Positions 40,022 through 49,876 of a DNA stretch of 64,000 nucleotides are shown here, one piece after another. This stretch comes from Bog-473 sp963777485 (lineage in GTDB: Bacteria; Actinomycetota; Acidimicrobiia; Acidimicrobiales; RAAP-2). A program made the position numbers and the translations under genes. The notes under the pieces were generated by a model, which saw nothing but the letters and a program-made list of their open reading frames with translations, did not search any database and had not been told where the DNA came from. The stretch spans positions 310,001 through 374,000 of the forward strand of contig CAVZQP010000004.1 of assembly GCA_963777485.1 (NCBI GenBank). The letters are read 5' to 3'. Positions within the stretch are counted from its first letter, which is position 1. Each line of letters begins with the position of its first letter.

Positions 40022-40146
40022 GTCACGACCTCTCCGACCTCCCCAGAGCTACTGCAGCGTCAAAGGAAGCTAGCAGGCCCCGTTGACGATTGCTACGGAT
40101 CCGAAGTAATCTGCCTGGACCGTTTCGAGCGCAAAGTTGGGGGCCG

Positions 40147-41319
40147 ATGAGCGGGAAATCGAGCACGCTGAGCTATCCGGCTGAGGGCCTGGGCGCCCCG
40201 AAGGACCGTCATCCGACGCCGCCCGCCGACCTCGGCTTGCCCGCCGGGACCGAGGTGTTCTCGGCCGACGACCACATCTCGCTATCGGAGGACATCTTCT
40301 ACGAGCGTCTGCCGGAGGGGATGAAGGAACGGGCGCCGCGGATCATCAACGTCGAAGGCGGGTGGTCCGTCGGTGTCGACGGCAAGTCCATCCTCGTGCC
40401 GGAGTTCATCCGAGTGGTCACCCAGTACGACCCCGTGCCCGGATCGCACGCGGGCGATGTTGACGCCCGCCTCGCCGCTCTCGACTCGGAGGGCGTCGAC
40501 AGAGAGCTCGCTTTCCCGAACTCCGTGCTCGCCCTGTTCGGATGGCCGGACCGGGAGATGCGCGAAGCCTGCTTCAGGATCTACAACGAGTACATCGCAG
40601 AGGTCCAGGAGCGGTCCGGCCACCGCATCTACGGCGTCGGTCTGATCAACTGGTGGGACGCTGAAGGGGCACGCCGGACGGTCAACGAGCTGAAGTCGCT
40701 CGGGCTGAAGACGTTCCTCATGCCTCTGATGCCGGGCAAAGATCTCGACGGTAAGCCGATCGACTACGCGAGCCCCGCGATGGACGGGGTGTGGGATGCG
40801 ATCGAGGAGGCCGGGATTCCGGTCTCCCACCACATCGGGGAGAACCCTCCCGCGACGCCCATTGTCTTCAACGCGATCAGCATCGGAATGCTCCAGTCCG
40901 TGGCACCCTTCCGGGACACCTTCGGGAAGTACATCTTCGGCGGCATCCTCGACCGTCACCCCGGCCTCAAGATCGGCTACTTCGAAGGAGGCATCAACTG
41001 GGTCCCATCCGCGTTGCAGGACGCCGAGCACATCGCAGCCTCGTTCCAGCACCTCGCCGACCTCCAGATCAAGCATGAGCCGACCTATTACTGGGACAAC
41101 CACATGTGTGCCTCGTTCATGGTCGACCCCCTCGGACTCGCCCTCCTGGCCCGCATCGGCGTAGACCGCGTGATGTGGTCCACCGACTTCCCCCACAACG
41201 AGAGCACCTACGGCTACAGCAACGAGTCGCTGGCCTCCGTCGTGGACGCTGTGGGTGCCGACGCCACCGCCGCGATTGCCAGCGGCAACGTCAAGCGGTT
41301 CTTGGGGATCGAAGCTTGA
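40147..41319 (+). CDS. amidohydrolase-2 family metal-dependent hydrolase/decarboxylase
   Basis: A 390-residue TIM-barrel protein of the ACMSD-like amidohydrolase group. Metal-site elements include SADDHI (Asp42, His43) near the N-terminus, SHHIGE in mid-barrel and WSTDFPHNEST near the end, where the Asp is a metal ligand. Such proteins occur in steroid and aromatic catabolism as C-C hydrolases or decarboxylases. First gene of a plus-strand run with enoyl-CoA hydratase, CoA-transferase and a MarR regulator, 66 bp before the hydratase. Divergent from the KstD-like gene. Reaction unknown. Confidence 0.87.
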   Translation: MSGKSSTLSYPAEGLGAPKDRHPTPPADLGLPAGTEVFSADDHISLSEDIFYERLPEGMKERAPRIINVEGGWSVGVDGKSILVPEFIRVVTQYDPVPGSHAGDVDARLAALDSEGVDRELAFPNSVLALFGWPDREMREACFRIYNEYIAEVQERSGHRIYGVGLINWWDAEGARRTVNELKSLGLKTFLMPLMPGKDLDGKPIDYASPAMDGVWDAIEEAGIPVSHHIGENPPATPIVFNAISIGMLQSVAPFRDTFGKYIFGGILDRHPGLKIGYFEGGINWVPSALQDAEHIAASFQHLADLQIKHEPTYYWDNHMCASFMVDPLGLALLARIGVDRVMWSTDFPHNESTYGYSNESLASVVDAVGADATAAIASGNVKRFLGIEA

Positions 41320-41385
41320 TACTCGGCGCACCGAAACCTGCACTCACTTCCGCACCGGCCACATCAGGACAAGGAGCTCACTGAC

Positions 41386-42357
41386 ATGCCCGACGACGAA
41401 TTCCCACCACCCGAGGAGATTGTCCTGTACGAGAAGGATCCGAGCACCAGGATCGCAACGATCACCTTCAATCGGCCCGAACAGCACAACGTCCCGACCA
41501 TCGGCGCGCGCAAGCGCTATGCCGATCTCATTTTCAAGGCCAGCGTCGACGATGACGTCAAGGTGCTGGTGATTCGTGGCATCGGGGACCACTTGGGTAC
41601 GGGTGCCGACCTCGACGAAGTGATGTACAAGCAGGCCGATGGCAGGGTTCTCTACGAAGAGTTGGGGCTGGACGAGGAGGACGACATCACACTGCCGCCG
41701 CAACGCTCCTATCGGGCCGGGGCGTCGCTCTTGCACTGGTACGGCAATGTGCGATCGGGCTGCCGCAGCCTCCAGGACTTCAAGAAGATCAGCATCCTGG
41801 AGGTGAAGGGCTACTGCTACGGCTGGCACTTCTACCAGGCAGGCGATGCCGACATCGTCATCTCGTCCGACGACGCCCTGTTCGGACACCCCGCCTTCCG
41901 CTACGTCGGCTGGGCCCCTCGCATGTGGCAATGGGCGACCATGATGGGACTGCGCAAGTTCCAAGAGATGGTCTTCACCGGCCGCCCCTTCACGGCGAAG
42001 GAAATGTACGAGTGCAATTTCGTGAACAGCGTGGTGTCACGGGAGGAACTCGAGGCCGAAGTGGACAAGTATGCGCGCGCCTGCGCCCGGACGCGGCCAA
42101 CCGACACCGTCTTCCTCCAGAAGACGTTCTTCGAGATCTACAAGCAACAGCAGGGCGAGTACATGGGCAGCATGCTCAGTGCTTGGCTCGAGTCGATGGG
42201 CGGGACAGCTCGGAACGACGTGGACGGCAAGCGCGCAAACCTCAGCATGGAGACAATGGACGCGGGGCTCAATGTCGAGGTGAAGAACAATGACAACGCG
42301 TACCCTCCGGAATGGCGGCTTAGCCGTTCCGGGCGCCGACGCCGCGACGACGACTGA
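41386..42357 (+). CDS. enoyl-CoA hydratase/isomerase family protein
   Basis: A 323-residue crotonase-fold protein, longer than the usual 260 because of an insert (about residues 85-120). The oxyanion-hole loops are GIGDHLGTGADLDEV and EVKGYCYGWHFYQAGDADIV; the family GHPAFRYVG segment follows. The usual catalytic Glu pair is not plain by eye, so hydration, isomerisation, decarboxylation or C-C cleavage are all possible. It lies between an amidohydrolase and a CoA-transferase and 3 bp before the latter, so it probably acts on the CoA thioester made there. Confidence 0.87.
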   Translation: MPDDEFPPPEEIVLYEKDPSTRIATITFNRPEQHNVPTIGARKRYADLIFKASVDDDVKVLVIRGIGDHLGTGADLDEVMYKQADGRVLYEELGLDEEDDITLPPQRSYRAGASLLHWYGNVRSGCRSLQDFKKISILEVKGYCYGWHFYQAGDADIVISSDDALFGHPAFRYVGWAPRMWQWATMMGLRKFQEMVFTGRPFTAKEMYECNFVNSVVSREELEAEVDKYARACARTRPTDTVFLQKTFFEIYKQQQGEYMGSMLSAWLESMGGTARNDVDGKRANLSMETMDAGLNVEVKNNDNAYPPEWRLSRSGRRRRDDD

Positions 42358-42360
42358 CCC

Positions 42361-44805
42361 GTGGCGTCGCCCCTCGCGAGCACGCCGGATTCGGAGAAAG
42401 GGTCTTCGCAGGCGCCACTGAGCGGCCTGCGGGTGGTCGATCTCTCCACCTGGATCGCTGGTGCCTACTGCACCAAGCTGCTCGCCGACGGGGGTGCTGA
42501 GGTCATCAAGGTCGAGTCGCCCGAGGGTGATCCGTTGCGTCGCTGGTCGGCGTCGGGAGCCACCATCGAGCCCGGAAACGACGCGGCGCTCTTCAACTAC
42601 CTCCACGCGTCGAAGGAGAGCGTCGTCGTTGATCCCAACGACGACGAACAGCTCGCATCGCTCCAGGCTCTGCTGGCGTCCGCCGACGCCGTCGTCTGGT
42701 CGCTTGGCTCACCCGTTGCTGAACACCCTGCCTTCGCACCGCAGCAGATTCGCCATGACCACCCCAACCTGACGGTCACGACGATCACGCCCTTCGGCCT
42801 CGACGGAGAGTGGTGCCACAGGGCCGCCACGGAGTTCACCCTCCAGGCCTGGTCTGGGGGAATCGTCGGGCTCGCGCGGGGGAGACCCGACCGGGAGCCC
42901 GTATACGTCGGAGGTCAGATCGGCGAGTGGCTCGCAGGGCTTTTCGCCGCCATCGGGACGCTCGCCGCCGGCTGGCGGGGTGACCCGGGCGGCGACATGG
43001 TCGACGTCTCCATGCTCGAGGCACTCGCGTCGTGCCTGACCTACTACCCCGTCACCTTCAACGACCAGATGGGGCGGCCGATGCGGAAGAAGCGCTTCGT
43101 CCCCACCCCGGGCGTGGGTGCCGCGAGCGACGGGCTGGTCGGGCTCGGGGTCGGGACCGGGCAACAGTGGCTCGACTTCTGCGCCATGGTGGAACATCCC
43201 GAGTGGACCGAGGACCCCAAGCTCTTCCTCGATCGCACCGCCCTGGCGTCCACGATCGACGAGTGGATCGGCCGGCACACGGTTGACGAAGTGCTCGACC
43301 TGACCTCGGCCTTCCGCATCCCCAACGCACCGGTCGTCAACGGCGAGAACGCCACGACCTTCGAGCACTTCCGCCGCCGCGGGACCTTCGCCCCGAACCC
43401 GAAGGACGGAGCCGCCAACCCGCGCCCGCCGTACCGGCTCGGCGCGGCCAGCCTGCGTCCCGCCGAGCCCGCCCCCCGCCTCGGCGAGCACTCCATCGAA
43501 GCGGCCCTGCAGCGGCGCACGGATCGACCCCCGTGGCCCAGGCCGCAACGCTCCGGCGCCCTTCCCTTCGAAGGCCTGCGGGTGTTGGACATGACCGCCT
43601 TCTGGGCGGGACCCCTGGCCGGCCACCTGTTGGCACTCCTCGGGGCGGAGGTGATCCATCTCGAGTCCGCGAACAGGCCGGACGGCGTCCGGTTGGTCGG
43701 CGGCGTCCCCCAGAGCGAAGAGCGGTACTGGGAACGCGGACCGATCTTCGCCGCGCTGAACACCAACAAGAAGAGCCTGACCCTCGACCTCCGAAACCCC
43801 CGGGGCAAGGAAGTCCTCAGGGAGTTCGTCAAGACGTGCGACGTCGTCATCGAGAACTACACCCCGCGGGTGCTCGACCAGCTCGGCGTCGACTACGAGA
43901 CGTTGCGGAGCGAACGTCCGGATCTGGTCATGGTCCGGATGCCGGGGTTCGGACTCGATGGTCCCTGGCGCGACCAGGCGGCCTTCGCCTTCGTCATTGA
44001 GGATGCATCGGGGCTCACGTGGCTCACCGGCCACCCGGACCTGCTCCCGTTCGAGCCGTACACGGTCGGCGACCCTAACGCCGGCCTGCACGCACTCTTC
44101 GGCCTCCTCCTCGCGCTCCAGCACCGCCGCCGTACGGGCGAGGGCGGTCTGGTGGAGGCGTCGATGGTCGACGCCGCACTGAACGTCGCCGCGGAGCAGG
44201 TGATCGAGCACTCGGCGTACGGCGCGCTCCTCGAACGCCAAGGCAACCGGGGGCCGACCGCGGCACCGCAGAACCTCTACCGGGTCGCCAAGCCCGACGA
44301 GAGCGCCAGGGACGATGCATGGGTCGCCATTGCGGTCGCCACTGACGAACAATGGCGCCTGCTCCACGCGGCGTTGGGCGAGCCCGCGTGGGCCGACGAC
44401 GCCGAGCTGGAAACCACCGCAGGGCGTCTGCGCGCCCTGGACGAGATCGACGCCCGCCTGGGGACGTGGTGCCGCGACAAGCAGGGCGACGATGTGGTGA
44501 AACGGCTGTCCGACGCCGGCGTGCCGGTCGCCAGCGTCACCCAACCGCACCACCAGCCCGACCTGCCGCCGTTCCAGTCCCGCCACTTCTTCGAGGAAGT
44601 GAAGCATCCCGTGATCGGCAATTCTCGATACAGCACGCTCCCGATCAGATTCGAACGTGGTCCCGAGCGTTGGCACACCCGCCACGCGCCGCTCCTCGGG
44701 GAGCACAACCGCGAGCTCCTCGGCCCGCTCGGCCTCACCAGCGCCGACCTCGACGCGTTGGAAGCCGAGGGCGTCATCGGCGAGTCGCTCGTTTCCGGTA
44801 CCTGA
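42361..44805 (+). CDS. tandem class III CoA-transferase (two CaiB/BaiF domains)
   Basis: An 814-residue protein made of two complete CaiB-type domains. Domain 1 begins near residue 20 (LSGLRVVDLSTWIAGAYCTK), domain 2 near 398 (FEGLRVLDMTAFWAGPLAG). The acidic active-site region is VDVSMLEALASC in the first and VEASMVDAALNV in the second, so the two halves differ at the candidate catalytic positions and one may be structural. Class III enzymes form interlocked dimers; the fusion supplies both halves in one chain. It moves CoA between acids or isomerises an acyl-CoA. GTG start 3 bp after the hydratase stop. Confidence 0.92.
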   Translation: MASPLASTPDSEKGSSQAPLSGLRVVDLSTWIAGAYCTKLLADGGAEVIKVESPEGDPLRRWSASGATIEPGNDAALFNYLHASKESVVVDPNDDEQLASLQALLASADAVVWSLGSPVAEHPAFAPQQIRHDHPNLTVTTITPFGLDGEWCHRAATEFTLQAWSGGIVGLARGRPDREPVYVGGQIGEWLAGLFAAIGTLAAGWRGDPGGDMVDVSMLEALASCLTYYPVTFNDQMGRPMRKKRFVPTPGVGAASDGLVGLGVGTGQQWLDFCAMVEHPEWTEDPKLFLDRTALASTIDEWIGRHTVDEVLDLTSAFRIPNAPVVNGENATTFEHFRRRGTFAPNPKDGAANPRPPYRLGAASLRPAEPAPRLGEHSIEAALQRRTDRPPWPRPQRSGALPFEGLRVLDMTAFWAGPLAGHLLALLGAEVIHLESANRPDGVRLVGGVPQSEERYWERGPIFAALNTNKKSLTLDLRNPRGKEVLREFVKTCDVVIENYTPRVLDQLGVDYETLRSERPDLVMVRMPGFGLDGPWRDQAAFAFVIEDASGLTWLTGHPDLLPFEPYTVGDPNAGLHALFGLLLALQHRRRTGEGGLVEASMVDAALNVAAEQVIEHSAYGALLERQGNRGPTAAPQNLYRVAKPDESARDDAWVAIAVATDEQWRLLHAALGEPAWADDAELETTAGRLRALDEIDARLGTWCRDKQGDDVVKRLSDAGVPVASVTQPHHQPDLPPFQSRHFFEEVKHPVIGNSRYSTLPIRFERGPERWHTRHAPLLGEHNRELLGPLGLTSADLDALEAEGVIGESLVSGT

Positions 44806-44836
44806 GCGCATGGCCCGCTCGCCGTATTCTTCGCGG

Positions 44837-45448
44837 ATGGGTTTCGAGGCCGCTCCCTTCGACGTCGTCGAAGCCTCCCGTCGGGTCTGGCTGCAGCGCT
44901 GGGATCCCGAGGCCGCGTCCGGGATGGCGGTGTTCACGGGGATCCTCCGCTCCTACCAGCTCCTCAACGACCAGATCCAGCACGTCATGCGCCGGCACGA
45001 CCTCTCGTTCGCCCGCTACGAGGTCCTCACCTGGTTGGCCACCGACCCCGATTCCGCGCTGACCCTCAGCTGGATCAGCAAGACCCTGCGCATTCCTCCG
45101 GCCACGGTCACCAACATCATCGACAGGCTGGAGGACGAGAAGCTCGTCCGGCGCCTGCCACACCCGTCGGACGCCCGCACCACGCTGGCCGAGCTCACCG
45201 CGCGCGGCCGCCGGGTGGCGATGGATGCCACGAGCGACTTGAACGAGACCGTCTACGAGCAGATCGGGCTCACCGAACGCCAGCGCAACCAGCTCATCGA
45301 GTTGCTGGCGCAGCTGCGGGCGAGTGGCAACGAGTTCGACGTGGAGCGCTCAGAGGAGGTCATCGACGACCTGTCCGCTCGGGCGGCACCAAAACCCGGG
45401 CGCAGCGGGCGTGGCGGGCGCAAGGGCCGCCGCACCGAGGTCGCGTAG
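44837..45448 (+). CDS. MarR family transcriptional regulator
   Basis: A 203-residue winged-helix regulator. The DNA-binding part contains LSFARYEVLTWLA, LRIPPATVTNIIDRLEDEKL and the wing RLPHPSDARTTLAELT, followed by a dimerising helix and a basic C-terminal tail (GRSGRGGRKGRRTE). An earlier in-frame ATG at 44810 is possible. It ends the run that starts with the amidohydrolase, so it is a candidate local regulator of these CoA-dependent genes, perhaps responding to an acyl-CoA or aromatic acid. Confidence 0.9.
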   Translation: MGFEAAPFDVVEASRRVWLQRWDPEAASGMAVFTGILRSYQLLNDQIQHVMRRHDLSFARYEVLTWLATDPDSALTLSWISKTLRIPPATVTNIIDRLEDEKLVRRLPHPSDARTTLAELTARGRRVAMDATSDLNETVYEQIGLTERQRNQLIELLAQLRASGNEFDVERSEEVIDDLSARAAPKPGRSGRGGRKGRRTEVA

Positions 45449-45452
45449 CCCT

Positions 45453-46064
45453 CTACCCGCCTGGCCGCCGCCCGTCCCGGATCGCCTCCGCGACCAGCCG
45501 GATCGCCCAGCTCACCGTTTCGATCGCCTGTTCACGGTCCAACTCCCACTCCGTGACGAGGCGCTCGTACGAGGCGACGTTCCACAGGACGTCCAGCAGT
45601 GCGGCGGCCGACGTGCGTTCCGAGTCGGTCCACCCCGAGGTCCGCTCGGCCAACGCGGCTACCAACGCCTCTTTCTGACGGACGCTCGCGTCGCTCAAGG
45701 TCGGATCCAGCGCCGGCTTCGGCCGTCCCGGGTACGCCGACACGTGGTTGAAGATCCGAGCGGCGAAACCCGCGACGTCCTCGAGCCGCATGCCCTCCAG
45801 CTCGATGCCCGCCTTCGCCTCCAGCCGGTGCATCACCGCGTCCCTGAGGCCCCGCTCGTTCCCGAAGTATCGGTAGACAGTGCGCTCGTTCACCCCGGCC
45901 TGCACAGCGACGCCACGGATCGTCAACGCCCGCCAATCACGGATGCCGGATCGCCGGAGCAGCGTGCATCCCGCCTCGATGATCCGCTCGCGCGTCTCGA
46001 CGGCCTGCCGCCGCCGCACGGGGCTCTCGTAGCTGCGTGGCGTCGACGTCTTCGGTGTCGCCAC
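45453..46064 (-). CDS. TetR family transcriptional regulator
   Basis: A 203-residue TetR-type repressor. The helix-turn-helix region is RERIIEAGCTLL to TIRGVAVQAGVNERTVYRYFGNERGL (about residues 25-70), followed by an all-helical ligand domain. GTG start at 46064. It begins 7 bp after the stop of a P450 gene on the same strand, so the two are likely co-transcribed and it may control the P450 in response to substrate. The 3' end is convergent with the MarR gene, 4 bp apart. Confidence 0.92.
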   Translation of the reverse strand: MATPKTSTPRSYESPVRRRQAVETRERIIEAGCTLLRRSGIRDWRALTIRGVAVQAGVNERTVYRYFGNERGLRDAVMHRLEAKAGIELEGMRLEDVAGFAARIFNHVSAYPGRPKPALDPTLSDASVRQKEALVAALAERTSGWTDSERTSAAALLDVLWNVASYERLVTEWELDREQAIETVSWAIRLVAEAIRDGRRPGG

Positions 46065-46071
46065 GGGCCAA

Positions 46072-47259
46072 CTACCCGATGATCGCGGGCAGGGTCTCCC
46101 AGCCCCGGACGGTCGAGGTGGGGGACAGTCGCGCCTTGTCGTAGTCGATGGACCACTCGGGGAAGCGCGCGAGCAACTCTTCCAAAGCGATGCGCCCCTC
46201 CATCCGGGCCAACGCGGAACCCATGCACAAATGGATGCCGTTGCCGAACGTCAGGTGCCGCGTCACCTCTCGGTGGATGTCGAAGCTGTCGCCGTCAGCG
46301 AAGCGCCGATCGTCCCGATTGGCAGAACCCAACAGGAAGACCATCACGCTGCCGGCCGGGATCTTCGTGTCGCGCACGACGAGATCCTGCTTGGCAACGC
46401 ACCGGCCGACGTGCGGCGCTGGCCCCTCGAAGCGCAGCAGCTCCTCGATCGCATTCGGCACCAATGACGGGTCGTTCACCAGGTCAGCACGCTGTTCGGG
46501 GTGCTCGGCCAGCACCTTGGCCGTCCAGCCGATCAACCGGGTGGTCGTCTCGTTCCCCGCGCCGGCCAGGACCTCGAGATACGTCAAGAGCTCGCCCCGG
46601 CTGAGCTTCCGCACCGTGCCGGTCTCGTCCGTGAACTCGACGTTGAGCAGTTCGGTCATGATGTCGTCGGATGGATGGTCGACGCGCCAGTCGATGTAGT
46701 CGGCGAACAACTCGCCGGTCACGACGTCCCCCGTGACCTCCATCGGCTTGCCCTCTTCCGTGCGCAGGCTGTTGTTGGCGTGGTCGCGTACGGCTTCCTG
46801 GTCGCTCTCCGGGATCCCGAGGAGCATGCTGATGACCCGCATCGGCATCTGCGCGCCGAAGTCGGCGATGAAGTCAAAACCGCTGGACCCGACGAGCGGA
46901 TCGAGGGCGTGGGCGCAGAACTCGCGGATCTTGGGCTCGAGCTCGGCCACGCGCCGCGGTGTGAACGCGCGCGACAACAAGCGCCGGTGGATGGTGTGGG
47001 TTGGCGGGTCCTCGAAGATGATCACACCCGGCGGGATGTCGATGTCCGCCTTGATGACCTCGAGGATGGCACCCTTGCCCGAGATGTACGTCTGCGCGTC
47101 GAGGAGCCCCTTCTCGACGTCCTCGTACCGGCTGACTGCCCAGAAGTCGTGGGTCTCGTTGTAATAGAGCGGCGTTTCCTCGCGCAGCCGTCGGTAGACG
47201 GGATACGGGTCGGCGTTGATCTCGACGCTGTACATGTCGTAATAGACGTCGTCGCTCAC
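46072..47259 (-). CDS. cytochrome P450
   Basis: A 395-residue P450. I-helix LAGAGNETTTR, ExxR in EELLRFEGP, haem loop FGNGIHLCMGSALARMEG with the axial Cys about 50 residues from the end. The GTG at 47259 (VSDDVYYDMY) is preferred because GGGGAGG lies 5 nt upstream; an ATG at 47280 is in frame but lacks such a site. Followed closely by a TetR gene. Related to the large group of actinobacterial P450s for terpenoid and steroid hydroxylation; substrate unknown. It is not closely similar to the other P450 in the window outside the motifs. Confidence 0.93.
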   Translation of the reverse strand: MSDDVYYDMYSVEINADPYPVYRRLREETPLYYNETHDFWAVSRYEDVEKGLLDAQTYISGKGAILEVIKADIDIPPGVIIFEDPPTHTIHRRLLSRAFTPRRVAELEPKIREFCAHALDPLVGSSGFDFIADFGAQMPMRVISMLLGIPESDQEAVRDHANNSLRTEEGKPMEVTGDVVTGELFADYIDWRVDHPSDDIMTELLNVEFTDETGTVRKLSRGELLTYLEVLAGAGNETTTRLIGWTAKVLAEHPEQRADLVNDPSLVPNAIEELLRFEGPAPHVGRCVAKQDLVVRDTKIPAGSVMVFLLGSANRDDRRFADGDSFDIHREVTRHLTFGNGIHLCMGSALARMEGRIALEELLARFPEWSIDYDKARLSPTSTVRGWETLPAIIG

Positions 47260-47340
47260 GATTGCCTCCCCAGGGGCCATTCGTGTCAGACTACGACGTG
47301 AATATCTGAAGGGTCAACACCGCCCCGTCCCGCCGGGCCC

Positions 47341-48753
47341 TTACTGGCGGGGTGGATGCTGCACCCGGTACTTCGCCGGCGGGAGGTCGGCCGCCTGCAC
47401 TCCCGTCGCGATCGGATGGAAACCGGGCGAACCGGAGCTCGCGGGCAGCGGCCCATCGAAGGGGTTGAGTGGGGCGGCGAGTACGGGTGGATGTTCGAAG
47501 GGCGGTCGCCCGTTGAACTGGAAGAACTCCAACATTGCTCCCGCGTTGGCATCCCGATAGGTCATCGCCGGAAGGTTCCATTTCGTCTCGACGAACTTCA
47601 AGAGGCTGGTGTGCTCGTGCACCACGTGCGACACGAAGTTCCGCTTGGCGAGCGGCGAGATCACAACGCAGGGGACACGGAAACCCGTGTAGTCGTAGGC
47701 GCCGGGCTGATCAGGCGGAACCGTGATCTCGGGCGGGACGCTGTCCGGCCGCACCGCGGGCTGCGGCGGCACGTGGTCGTACCAGCCGCCGTGCTCGTCG
47801 TACGCGAGGAACATCACGGTGCGGGGCCATTTGGGCGAGTGCAGCACCGCGTCGATGATGCGTGCGGCGTACGCCTCGCCGATGGAGATGTCACCGTCCT
47901 CTTCGGAGTACTTGGTGTACGGGTCGACGAGGGAGAACTGGGGCAACGTCCCGGCGGCGGCATCGGAGAGGAAGTCATTGATCGGCGCCAGTTTCCCGTC
48001 GTGCTGGTTGTCGGTGAACTCGGGGAGGAACAGCGCACACGTCGGCAGGTCGGGGTAGTAGTCCTTCCAAGTGATCTTGTACGAGTCGAGACGATCGAAG
48101 ATCGTGCCGTTGGGCGCGTCCTTGGACGAGATGCCGGTGCCGTCCGTCGCCACGTTGCCGAGCGCGGTGGCGGCGATCAGGAACCGGCGGTTGGGGTACG
48201 TCTGCCCCATCACCGACGAGAAGTAGCGGTCGCCGATCGGGAAGTGGGACCCGAGCGAGTAATAGAACGGGAGCTGGGCGGCAGTGAAGTGGCCCATGGA
48301 TGCCGGACCGCAGGTGCGGGCGAATCCCATGTTGGTGCCGTGGTCCCAGCACAGATGGGACGCATTCCAGTCCTGGCCGATCTTCGAGTCGACCGGCGTT
48401 GCGGTGTTCGGCATGGGGAAGGACAGGATGTAGCCGCCGTCCGGCGCGGGGTTGTAGTTGAGGGGCGTGCCGTCGCTCGCCACCTTGAGCCCGTCGCCGC
48501 GGCCGAGACGACCGAAATGGTCGTCGAAAGAGTGGTTCTCCATCATGAGGATCACGACGTGCTCGACGTCGGGCAGCATGTCGGTTCCGGGCGGGACGTG
48601 CGGGTGGGGAAGGCTGTCCGGCAGTCGCAGCGCCGTGCCGAGACGGCGCTCGACGGCCCCGGCCCAACCCGATACACCGAGGCCCGCAGCGGTGCCCGCC
48701 ATGGCAGCGCCGCCCAGCAGAGCCCTCCGCCCGAACCGCCGCCCCTGTCCCAC
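47341..48753 (-). CDS. Tat-exported phosphoesterase, phospholipase C/acid phosphatase family
   Basis: A 470-residue PF04185 protein. The N-terminal RRFGRRALLGGAAMAG is a twin-arginine signal. The family metal/nucleophile region VVILMMENHSFDDHFG is near residues 66-81, and AYDEHGGWYDHVPPP-like (FLAYDEHGGWYDHVPP) supplies the second metal site. Members cleave phospholipids or other phosphate monoesters outside the membrane. It is divergent from the phosphotriesterase-like gene with an 80-bp gap. Substrate unknown; a lipid head-group or phosphate-scavenging role is typical. Confidence 0.92.
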   Translation of the reverse strand: MGQGRRFGRRALLGGAAMAGTAAGLGVSGWAGAVERRLGTALRLPDSLPHPHVPPGTDMLPDVEHVVILMMENHSFDDHFGRLGRGDGLKVASDGTPLNYNPAPDGGYILSFPMPNTATPVDSKIGQDWNASHLCWDHGTNMGFARTCGPASMGHFTAAQLPFYYSLGSHFPIGDRYFSSVMGQTYPNRRFLIAATALGNVATDGTGISSKDAPNGTIFDRLDSYKITWKDYYPDLPTCALFLPEFTDNQHDGKLAPINDFLSDAAAGTLPQFSLVDPYTKYSEEDGDISIGEAYAARIIDAVLHSPKWPRTVMFLAYDEHGGWYDHVPPQPAVRPDSVPPEITVPPDQPGAYDYTGFRVPCVVISPLAKRNFVSHVVHEHTSLLKFVETKWNLPAMTYRDANAGAMLEFFQFNGRPPFEHPPVLAAPLNPFDGPLPASSGSPGFHPIATGVQAADLPPAKYRVQHPPRQ

Positions 48754-48833
48754 GGCTGGTCAACGTAGCGGACCGCTCCAGGGATTGTCCCCGGCGGACC
48801 AATAAGGTCTGGGATCCGCACGAAGGAGTGGGA

Positions 48834-49826
48834 ATGGCAACTGTTCAGACGATTCGTGGCCCAGTGGACACCGCTGACCTGGGTCGGACGTACATGCATG
48901 AGCACGTGTTCGTCCTCGACGCCGACGCCCAGCAGAACTATCCCGCCGAATGGGGCAGCGAAGACGATCGTGTCGCGGATGCGGTCGAGAAGCTCGAGGC
49001 CCTGGCGGCCCAGGGAATCCGGTCGATCGCCGACCCCACCGTCATCGGTCTGGGGCGGTACATCCCGCGGATCCAGCGCATTGCAGAGCAGGTGCCGGAC
49101 CTGCACATCATCCCTGCGACGGGTTGCTACACGTACGACCAAGTGCCGTTTTTCCTGTACTACCGCGATCCGGCGCTGCACGCCGCAATCGGCCTGGGCG
49201 AATCGGATCCGATGATCGACATGTTCGTGGGCGACATCACCGAAGGCATCGCGGGCACTGGGGTCAAAGCGGCCTTTCTCAAGTGCGCCATCGATCACAA
49301 CGGCCTCACCGCGGGGGTGGAGCGCGTCATGCGGGCTGTGGCGCGCACGCATCGCCAGACGGGCGCGCCTATCACAGTGCACACCCATCCGGGCTCCGAG
49401 ACCGGCCTGGTCGTCAAGCGGGTGCTGTGCGAGGACGAGGGGGTGGACCCGACCCGAGTGGTCCTCGGCCATTCGGGTGACAGCAGCGACCTCGACTACT
49501 TGAGCGCGCTCGCGGACGCTGGCTTCATCCTCGGCATGGACCGATTCGGGATAAACGTCGAGACGACCTTCGAGGCGCGAGCCGACACGCTGGTCGCAAT
49601 GTGCGAGCGAGGGTACGCCGACCGTATGGTCCTTGCCCACGACGCCGCCTGCTACATCGATTGGATGGACCCAAGGGTGCGGGAGATGCTGACCCAGTGG
49701 AACTACCTCCACATCCACGATGACGTCTTGCCCTACGTCCGGGAGCGAGGCGTGACCGAGGCCCAGGTCGAGACCATGCTTGTCGACACGCCGCGGCGGT
49801 ATTTCGAGAACAACAACGCCTACTGA
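48834..49826 (+). CDS. phosphotriesterase-like (PLL) amidohydrolase
   Basis: A 330-residue binuclear-metal TIM barrel with all expected ligands: His22 and His24 (MHEH), carbamylated Lys150 (FLKCAID), His183 (VHTHP), His213 (LGHSGD) and Asp270 (LAHD). Natural members are mostly lactonases or phosphodiester/ester hydrolases, with promiscuous phosphotriesterase activity. ATG 48834 is 5 nt after AAGGAG. Next to a monooxygenase that could form lactones (52399-54231), a lactone-opening role is attractive but unproven. Confidence 0.92.
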   Translation: MATVQTIRGPVDTADLGRTYMHEHVFVLDADAQQNYPAEWGSEDDRVADAVEKLEALAAQGIRSIADPTVIGLGRYIPRIQRIAEQVPDLHIIPATGCYTYDQVPFFLYYRDPALHAAIGLGESDPMIDMFVGDITEGIAGTGVKAAFLKCAIDHNGLTAGVERVMRAVARTHRQTGAPITVHTHPGSETGLVVKRVLCEDEGVDPTRVVLGHSGDSSDLDYLSALADAGFILGMDRFGINVETTFEARADTLVAMCERGYADRMVLAHDAACYIDWMDPRVREMLTQWNYLHIHDDVLPYVRERGVTEAQVETMLVDTPRRYFENNNAY

Positions 49827-49876
49827 GTCGAGCGTGGTGTCTCTTACACCGGTCCCGCCCGCCCGCCTGAATCCGC

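Noticed and set aside
42709..44937. A 742-codon minus-strand frame opposite the CoA-transferase
   Set aside because: Opposite a clear two-domain CaiB protein; the long open frame results from high third-position GC.
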